Part shown: positions 57,974 through 64,000 of the stretch, in pieces
Position numbering within the stretch: position 1 is the stretch's first letter
Layout of the letters: the number at the start of each line of letters is the position of its first letter
DNA from: Sva-07 sp963828415
Lineage (GTDB): Bacteria > Actinomycetota > Acidimicrobiia > Acidimicrobiales > Ilumatobacteraceae
NCBI GenBank assembly: GCA_963828415.1
Contig: CAWHEI010000012.1
Span: 620,001 to 684,000 of the forward strand
DNA length: 64,000 bases
Reading direction: 5' to 3'
Notes under the pieces: model-generated
What the model saw: only the letters and a program-made list of their open reading frames with translations
Told to the model about the DNA's origin: nothing
Database searches by the model: none
Made by a program: the position numbers and the translations under genes

Positions 57974-60900
57974 TGTCTTTCTCCCTCATTCGGTTGGTCT
58001 TGCTCATTCGGTTGGTCTTGCTCATTCGGTTCGTTTGGTGATCCTGCGTCGATGGCCTCGACGGCGCGAAGCATCCCAGCAGCGCTGTCGTGGTCAGCGA
58101 TACGGCGTCCGACCTGTTCGACCAGGCGGGGCACGCCGACCGACAGGCCGGTCGCTCCAATGGCCGCCGAGGTGGCGGTGGCCCAGCCCACGGGACCGAG
58201 GGGGCGACATCCGAAGAACTGACTCAACCCGGGAGTCTGAATTGTCACGACGAGCGCCCCGATGCTGATCGCGGTCGCCCCGACGACGGTCGGGCTCCGA
58301 CCGCCTGACACCAGCGTCTGGGCGAGCTGCGTGCCGACGAGCCCGGCGAGCGCAACGGTGCGGGCGCGTGTCGGCGTCCCGGTCATGCTCGCCACCGTCC
58401 ACGCTGCCGCGGCGCCGGCGGCAGTCGTGCCGGCCCGCACCGCGATCTCGCGGATCAATGCGTCACCGAGCGACGCGTCCGGGCCCTCGTGCAGCAGTCG
58501 CTCCGGCGTCTTGTCAGGTGGTTCGCGCAGCGCGATCGCCAGCGCCGGCGCCATGTCGGTGAGCAGATTGACCAGGAGCAGCTGGCGCGCATTGACCGGC
58601 GAGGTGCCCGTGACCGCAGTTCCGGCGAGGATGAAGCCGATCTCGCCGAGGTTGCCACCCACGAGGATTGCCACTGCTGAGCGGACCGATTCCCACATCG
58701 CGCGCCCCTCGACGATCGCATCGATGATCGTCTCGATCCGATCGTCGGTGACGATGACGTCCGCGACCGCGCGCGCTGCTGCGTTGCCGTTGCCGCCGCC
58801 GAGCGCGATACCGGCATCGGCGAGGCGGATCGCGGCCGCGTCGTTTGCGCCGTCACCCGTCATGGCGACCGAGCGTCCTGTGCGCTGATAGGACTCGACG
58901 ATGCGCACCTTCTGCGACGGGGTGACGCGGGCGAAGACGGAGACCTCGGTGATGATTGCGTCGAGAGCGTCGTCGTCCATCGCCTCGAGGTCGGCGCCGA
59001 CGACGATGCGACCACCGTTCAACATGCCGAGTTCGGCTGCGATGGCCTCGGCGGTGCTTGCGTGGTCACCGGTGATCATGGCGATGTTGACGCCCGCCGC
59101 CCGAACGTCGCGGAGGGCTGCGGCCGCGCTCGGACGGATGGGGTCGGCGAGCGCGACGAACCCGATCAGCTCCAGGTCGGACGGCACCTCGTCGGCCGAG
59201 ATCTCGGCGTTCGACTTCCCGGAGGCCTCGGCGACAGCGAGCACGCGGAGCCCTCGTCGTCCCAGTCGGTCGACGTCGTCGTGCAGGCGCTTCAGTGCCG
59301 CTTCACTCAGCGGCCCAGAGCGTCCGTTGCGTCGCCGAGTGGTGCACTGGGGCAGCACCACTTCGGGCGCACCCTTGACCGAGATCAAGCGACGCGACGT
59401 CCGCGTCGATCCGAGCACGACGTGGTAGCCGCGGCGTGACTCGAACGGGATCTCCTGGAGACGAGACCAACCGTCGATCCCGTCGGCGTCGGTGACGCCG
59501 CTCGACTCGGAGGCGGTCAGGATCGCTTGGTCGGTGGCGTGCGGCAGCGGACCGCTGCCGTTGGAGGCGGGCGTCGCCCGAGCTGCGGCGGCCACGAGTG
59601 CTCGACCGTCAGCGGACAGTTCGCCGACCAGTTCGTCGGTGCCGTCGATCGAGACGAGGACGAGGCTGATCGAGTTCTCGGTGAGTGTGCCGGTCTTGTC
59701 GAAACAGATCTGGTCGACACGTCCGAGCGCCTCGAGCGCTCTCGGGTTTCGGACCAGCGCATTGTTGCGGGCCAGCCGGCGAGCCGCTGCAACCTGCGAC
59801 AAGGTGGCGAGGGCGGGCAGCCCCTCGGGCACGGCGGCGACCATCAGGCTCACGCCGGTGCCGACGGCGTCACGCATCGGCTGACCACGCATGAGGCCGA
59901 GACCGGTGACCGCAGCCCCGCCGGCGAGCGACACCGGCAGGGTCATCTTGGTGAGGTAGCCGAGCCGTTGTTCGACACCCGACGGTGGTGGGTCGCCGGC
60001 AGCCGCAGCGCTCCGGCCGGTCTCCGTGTCGTTGCCGATCGCCACGACCAGCGCTGTGACGCTGCCAGCCGCGATCGACGACCCCTCGAACAGCATCGAG
60101 GTCTGCTCCGGAATCGGGGCACCCGGGGTGGCGGTGGTCGACTTGGCGACGGGCAGCGACTCGCCGGTGATGCTCGACTCGTCGACCTCGAGATTCTCCG
60201 ACGCCAGGATCCGACTGTCGGCCGGCACCGTGTCGCCTGCTCGGAGTTCGATGACGTCACCGACCACGAGCGTGTCGCTGGGAACCTGGGCGGTTGCACC
60301 GGCCATACGTACCGTCACCATCGAGTCGCCCGAGCGCTCCAAGCGTTGCAGCGACCGCTCGGTCTGCATCCGCTGTGCAGCGCCCACCAGTGCGTTCGTA
60401 CCGACGACACCGCCGACCAGCGCGGCGTCGACGGCCGAGCCGACGGCGGCCGACAACGCGGCGCCGAGTCCGAGCAGCGGTGTGAGCGGGTTGGCGAGTT
60501 CTTCGGTGAGCGCCTGGACCAAACCGATCGGGCCCTTGACGACACGTGCCGAAGAGGCCGCATGCCGACGGTCGCGCTCGATTGCCTCCAAACCATCCGC
60601 CGTGGTGCCGAGCCGGGCGAGCGACTCGGACGCATCCAGCTCGTGCCAGGGGTCTCGTGGCGCCGCTCTCGGTGGCCGCTGACCACCGGCTCGGCGACCC
60701 GATGCGGCGCCGAGACCCACCGACACCAGTGCGGTGCCGTTGATGGGGAGCAGCGCCCGCTCGGTTGCCGTTCTGGGCGGGCCGAGAAGCGACCACAGGG
60801 CGCCGGTCGACGCCCCAGACAGCGCGAGGAGCGCACTGCGGCGGCTCACCTCGCGGGCGGTGCCGACCGCGCTGACGACCCGCCACGCGTTCTCGAGGCC

Positions 60901-62502
60901 CGTTCCCACCACGAGATGGGCGCCCCACGGGATGCGATGGCCCTCGCGCTCCACACCGAGGCTGATGTCAGCGCCTCTGAGAGCACCGGTGTACCTCGAA
61001 CCGAGATACATGACGACGTGCCCGTCGCGTTGGAGGTCACCGATCTCGTCGACGAGCGCTGTTGCCGTGAGCTGACGCTCGATCCCGAGCCGGGCGGCGA
61101 GTGCATCGGTCCCGCCCGCAAGCAGTACCTCGACGTCGGCGTCACGGGCAGCGTCGACGATCTCGTCGGCGAGCGCCACGGGTTCGGGTTGGATGGCGAC
61201 CAGGGCGAGCAGGGTGTCGTGCTTCCAGAGCCCGAGCACCTTGCGTCCGCCGGCCCCGAGAAGGCGAGCGCGATTCTTGGCGCCACGTGGGAGCACGTAT
61301 CCGGTCTGCTCGAGCGGTTGGAGCCGCCAACTACGCCAACTCCGCTGCTCCGACGGATGGTCGCGGTCGAACAGTGTGTGAGTACGTCTCGCAGTCTCGA
61401 CGGGATCGGTGTCGTGGCCGAAACCGACGATGTCGGCAATCGCCCAGATCTCCGAGGTGACTGTTCGAGCCTCGATCACGAGGGTGTCGACCCGGTCGAG
61501 CCGTCGGAGGGCCTGAGGATCCATCGTCAGCACGTCGTGCTGCGACAAGACCCGGTCGAACTCGGCGGCGAAGGCTTCGCGGCCGTGTGTTGCTGCCTTC
61601 GGGATGCCGGTGAGCAGCAGTTTCGAGGCTCGCCGTGGGTCCCTCGTCGCGCCGAGCACCACACTCATGGCTCCGAGCGACGCCAGCCCGGCGCGATCGG
61701 AGTATGTCTCGATCGGACCCTTCGGAAGCGGGACCGGCCGCGCTTCGAGGCGCTCGGCAGGATGGCCGACGCTGTGGCGTCCCTGGACCAACTCCGGCTC
61801 GCGCCGGTTCCAGGTGGCGTTGCGGGACTGCTGCTCGCCCAGCTTGATCGATCGGTGACCGATGTCGACGATGAGGCCGAGCGGACCCTGCCCGAGTGCC
61901 TGCGCCGCAGCGTTCGTCGTGGTCATGACGACCTCGGCGGCCGGCGGACCGAGCCGGCCTTCGAGGAACCGACGAACGCGCGGCGAATTGTCGGCAACGC
62001 TCACGAGCCCGGGGATCTCGGAGGGCAGACGCATGAAGTGCAGGGCCTGCGCAGCACCGGCGTAGCCGAGTCCGACGACATCGGCGACGATGCCGAACAC
62101 GTTGAGTTGGACCGGCAGGCGATCCGCTGGATGGTCCGGTCGATCGTGGGGGAACCGCTCGTCGGCGACGTCGTGGAGCTCCTCGACCGTCTCGAGCGAT
62201 TCGATCAGGTCATCTGCCTCGATCGCTTCCGGGTCGAAGACCACGATGAGGCGACCCACGACGGCGTCCACCTCGGCCCACTCGACACCGTCGAGTCGCT
62301 CGATGGCCGCCTTCGCGTCGGCGGCCAGCGCTGCATGCTCCGGCCGATCGGCGCCGCGCATCTCGATGTGGGCATGACCGTCGTCGGACACGTCCACACG
62401 GCGGTGCATACGGCCTTCGGCGTTGCCGAATACCCGCATGCCGGTCCGGAGTGCGGCGATGGGGTTGAGCAGTTGGGCGAGCGAGGATGAAGGTGGGGGC
62501 AT
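57949..62502 (-). CDS. giant P-type ATPase, CtpI-like
   Basis: 1517 residues from ATG 62502. The C-terminal ~900 residues are a P-type ATPase: 'SSITGESLPVAK' (actuator domain), 'AVPEGLPALA' (membrane helix 4), phosphorylation site 'CFDKTGTLTEN' with Asp about 935, 'SVKGAPEVVLP' and 'AMTGDGANDAAAIRLADAGIALG'. The N-terminal ~600 residues contain an HMA-like start (residues 40-110) and a degenerate second HAD-like region ('LVIEARTVTSEIW', 'EVLLAGGTDALAARLG') without its own Asp nucleophile. This layout matches mycobacterial CtpI. The ion is unknown. The last 40 residues contain tandem P-N-E-Q-D-Q repeats from an 18-bp DNA repeat. Overlaps the KTAAK-protein gene. Confidence 0.9.
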   Translation of the reverse strand: MPPPSSSLAQLLNPIAALRTGMRVFGNAEGRMHRRVDVSDDGHAHIEMRGADRPEHAALAADAKAAIERLDGVEWAEVDAVVGRLIVVFDPEAIEADDLIESLETVEELHDVADERFPHDRPDHPADRLPVQLNVFGIVADVVGLGYAGAAQALHFMRLPSEIPGLVSVADNSPRVRRFLEGRLGPPAAEVVMTTTNAAAQALGQGPLGLIVDIGHRSIKLGEQQSRNATWNRREPELVQGRHSVGHPAERLEARPVPLPKGPIETYSDRAGLASLGAMSVVLGATRDPRRASKLLLTGIPKAATHGREAFAAEFDRVLSQHDVLTMDPQALRRLDRVDTLVIEARTVTSEIWAIADIVGFGHDTDPVETARRTHTLFDRDHPSEQRSWRSWRLQPLEQTGYVLPRGAKNRARLLGAGGRKVLGLWKHDTLLALVAIQPEPVALADEIVDAARDADVEVLLAGGTDALAARLGIERQLTATALVDEIGDLQRDGHVVMYLGSRYTGALRGADISLGVEREGHRIPWGAHLVVGTGLENAWRVVSAVGTAREVSRRSALLALSGASTGALWSLLGPPRTATERALLPINGTALVSVGLGAASGRRAGGQRPPRAAPRDPWHELDASESLARLGTTADGLEAIERDRRHAASSARVVKGPIGLVQALTEELANPLTPLLGLGAALSAAVGSAVDAALVGGVVGTNALVGAAQRMQTERSLQRLERSGDSMVTVRMAGATAQVPSDTLVVGDVIELRAGDTVPADSRILASENLEVDESSITGESLPVAKSTTATPGAPIPEQTSMLFEGSSIAAGSVTALVVAIGNDTETGRSAAAAGDPPPSGVEQRLGYLTKMTLPVSLAGGAAVTGLGLMRGQPMRDAVGTGVSLMVAAVPEGLPALATLSQVAAARRLARNNALVRNPRALEALGRVDQICFDKTGTLTENSISLVLVSIDGTDELVGELSADGRALVAAAARATPASNGSGPLPHATDQAILTASESSGVTDADGIDGWSRLQEIPFESRRGYHVVLGSTRTSRRLISVKGAPEVVLPQCTTRRRNGRSGPLSEAALKRLHDDVDRLGRRGLRVLAVAEASGKSNAEISADEVPSDLELIGFVALADPIRPSAAAALRDVRAAGVNIAMITGDHASTAEAIAAELGMLNGGRIVVGADLEAMDDDALDAIITEVSVFARVTPSQKVRIVESYQRTGRSVAMTGDGANDAAAIRLADAGIALGGGNGNAAARAVADVIVTDDRIETIIDAIVEGRAMWESVRSAVAILVGGNLGEIGFILAGTAVTGTSPVNARQLLLVNLLTDMAPALAIALREPPDKTPERLLHEGPDASLGDALIREIAVRAGTTAAGAAAAWTVASMTGTPTRARTVALAGLVGTQLAQTLVSGGRSPTVVGATAISIGALVVTIQTPGLSQFFGCRPLGPVGWATATSAAIGATGLSVGVPRLVEQVGRRIADHDSAAGMLRAVEAIDAGSPNEPNEQDQPNEQDQPNEGERQWEHSRRR
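57985..58031. repeat. 18-bp direct repeat at the end of the P-type ATPase gene
   Basis: CTCATTCGGTTGGTCTTG occurs at 57985-58002 and 58003-58020, and a partial third copy runs to 58031. It encodes the NEQDQP repeats at the ATPase C-terminus and lies just before the ribosome binding site of the KTAAK-protein gene. Confidence 0.75.
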
Positions 62503-62616
62503 GACCGAGGGGAAGTCTCTGCGACGTCACGTGGATCGTGGCCGATCCGGGCGGTGATGGCGCCCCCCAGACTGGGTGAACGTTCTGCCGCCGTCCCGAA
62601 TCGCTGTTCGGCGACC

Positions 62617-64000
62617 TCAGCCTCGAACGACGAGACCCCGGTAGCCGTCAGCGAAACCGGCAGAGCGGAGCAGGTCGACCAGGCCCGCGGGCGCGTCGGC
62701 GAGACCATCGCCGTCGATCTTGCGGATCTCGACCGTCTTCGTGCGGCCGGACTTGACGAGGTCGATCAGTGCTCCCGTCCACGCCACGTCGAAGAGCGCA
62801 TCAGGAAAGGTGACGAGATGATGGCCGCGCCGGTCGAACCACACCAGAGGCCGGCCAGCCCGCAGCACGACGATCGACGAGGCGTTGCGTGCCGGTCGGC
62901 CCGTGGTGGCAGGCCATTCGAGCGCCGCGCCGTAGGGCTGGGCCGGATCGGTCGCCGCGAGCACGACCGGATCGGGGACGTCGTCGGGGCGGATGATCGG
63001 GTCGGGCGTCTCGCGGGCGGCGCGGAGGCGGTCGACCGCGCCGGGCACGGCGAACTGGGCGGCGCCGAGCCCGTCGACGAAGTAGCCGCGGCGCACCTGG
63101 CCGCGTTCTTCCAACACCTTGAGCACCCCGTACACGGCGCTGAAGCCACCGACGAGCCCCTCGGCCATCACCGCCTCGCGGGTGACCACGCCGTAGCGCT
63201 CGACGAGTTGCATCGCCTGGGCGTGCGCGGCCTCTGTCGGCGTCGGCACCGGCCGCAACAGCGGGGCGACGAGGCTCCATCGACCCTGGCCGGCGGGCGG
63301 CCCGATGCGGGTGAGGCGACCCGGCCGGGGGCGGCTCCTGCCGTACGCGGCGCGGCCCTTGGCCGCCGACTTCACCTTGGCGCCGCCGATGACGGAGCGC
63401 AGGGGTGCGAGCGAGTCGTTGGTGACCTCGCCGGCCCACACGAGATCCCACAGTGCAGCGAGGAGTTCCTGGTCCTGCGCGCCGGGAGCGGCACTGCGGA
63501 TCTGGCCCCAGAAGCTCGCGCCCTGTTCGGCGAGCAGCGTGCGGATCGCCTCCTGCAACGCACCCTCGGCCGGTTCCCGCTGCTCCCAGCCGGGAGCGAG
63601 GAGCGGCAGCTGGTCGGCGAAGCACAGCCGGATGCGGCCGTCGCGGGCACCGAGCGCTCCGGCGCCGATCCAGATCACCTCGCCCGCGGTGCACAACTCG
63701 TCGAGCATCGGCGGTCGGAATCCGGCCACTCGCACCGGCAGCACGTCCGTCTCGATCGTCGACGCCACGAGTGCCGTGCCGGACAACACGCCGAGGGTCT
63801 CGACCAGCGCGTCCATGCCACGGCGCCCGGCGGGGATGTCGTGCCACGCCGTGAGGAACCGCGCGAACGCCTCCTGCTCGACCGGCTCGACCTCCTTGCG
63901 GAGCGCGGCGAGCGATCGGCGGCGCAGCTGGCGAAGCACGTCGACGTCGCAGAACTCGCGCGACACGCCCTCCGGGCGGAACTCGCCGACGACCAGTCGT
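62617..64000 (-). CDS. lhr: Lhr-type DEAD/DEAH helicase, C-terminal part
   Basis: The frame runs off the window, so there is no start codon; 461 codons are present up to the TGA at 62617. The first visible residues ('RLVVGEFRPEGVSREFCDVDVLRQLRRRSLAALRKEVEPVE') are the conserved join between the Lhr helicase core/winged helix and the C-terminal Lhr-CTD. 'GRRGMDALVETLGVLSGTALVASTIETDVLPVRV' and 'ERYGVVTREAVMAEGLVGGFSAVYGVLKVLEERGQVRRGYFVDGLGAAQFAVPGAVDRLR' are further Lhr-CTD blocks. Lhr proteins are about 1500 residues, 3'-5' DNA helicases or translocases linked to DNA repair in mycobacteria. Confidence 0.93.
   Translation of the reverse strand, partial: RLVVGEFRPEGVSREFCDVDVLRQLRRRSLAALRKEVEPVEQEAFARFLTAWHDIPAGRRGMDALVETLGVLSGTALVASTIETDVLPVRVAGFRPPMLDELCTAGEVIWIGAGALGARDGRIRLCFADQLPLLAPGWEQREPAEGALQEAIRTLLAEQGASFWGQIRSAAPGAQDQELLAALWDLVWAGEVTNDSLAPLRSVIGGAKVKSAAKGRAAYGRSRPRPGRLTRIGPPAGQGRWSLVAPLLRPVPTPTEAAHAQAMQLVERYGVVTREAVMAEGLVGGFSAVYGVLKVLEERGQVRRGYFVDGLGAAQFAVPGAVDRLRAARETPDPIIRPDDVPDPVVLAATDPAQPYGAALEWPATTGRPARNASSIVVLRAGRPLVWFDRRGHHLVTFPDALFDVAWTGALIDLVKSGRTKTVEIRKIDGDGLADAPAGLVDLLRSAGFADGYRGLVVRG

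Noticed and set aside
59527..62490. A 987-residue plus-strand ORF opposite the P-type ATPase
   Set aside because: High-GC antisense shadow; composition is unlike protein and the minus strand carries all P-type ATPase motifs.

Overview
The window is about 64 kb of high-GC chromosome from an actinobacterium, most likely class Acidimicrobiia and close to Ilumatobacter. That placement is inferred from four things: strong G/C third-position bias; many GTG and TTG starts with leaderless TANNNT promoters; Thr/Pro-rich surface proteins; and a degenerate copy of a surface-protein repeat I associate with Ilumatobacter-like genomes. No rRNA, tRNA, phage, CRISPR array or intact transposase was seen. The content is mostly housekeeping, with two patches of decayed genes and several families of intergenic palindromes.

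Layout. 1-811 is the end of a beta-lactamase-fold hydrolase. 1163-2689 is a Nudix hydrolase with a membrane tail. 2690-4885 is a gene graveyard around a DUF4157-type putative metalloprotease. 4886-7570 is an IclR regulator divergent from leuCD, with a perfect palindromic operator between them. 7623-13496 holds small membrane and lipoproteins, an M20 peptidase, a phosphotransferase-like kinase and a DEAD-box helicase. 13569-15459 is leuA preceded by a Leu-rich leader peptide and an attenuator. 15480-18544 has a membrane protein, a ferredoxin, pyrF and serA. 18639-22137 is an overlapping membrane protein/GNAT/menC/SCP2 operon. 22170-24501 has a SufR-like regulator divergent from mrp, then a small zincin.

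24511-29014 is the most intriguing block. A membrane protein ending in poly-Asp overlaps a histidine kinase/response regulator pair, followed by a kinase-like protein and a secreted Ser/Pro-rich protein. All three transcription units are preceded by the same GATGAGA-N4-TCTCATC palindrome, so they look like one two-component regulon. A family A DNA polymerase follows (29135-30862), then a six-copy array of roughly 60-bp palindromic repeats, a DUF4328 protein and a histidine phosphatase. 32713-39591 (minus strand) is a complete ccmABCDEFGHI cytochrome c maturation operon (System I), including a 44-residue CcmD. It is divergent from a class E sortase/lipoprotein pair.

41484-47133 has a frameshifted arylsulfatase, an enoyl-CoA hydratase, a TetR regulator and a carotenoid cleavage oxygenase. 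47204-53980 has an IscA-like protein without its ligand cysteines, a ClC channel, a DUF1269 protein, an internally duplicated membrane protein and a MalT-type LuxR regulator. 53977-57115 has a truncated glycosidase remnant, ndh and zwf. 57141-62502 has a GMC oxidoreductase remnant, a possible 31-residue membrane peptide, a KTAAK-repeat protein and a giant P-type ATPase. The window ends inside an Lhr-type helicase.

Themes. Leucine synthesis is split into two loci with different control: repressor-type at leuCD and attenuation at leuA. At least eleven promoters look leaderless, and these fix several start codons. Four or more distinct classes of intergenic palindrome lie at gene ends, several carrying the stop codon of the preceding gene.
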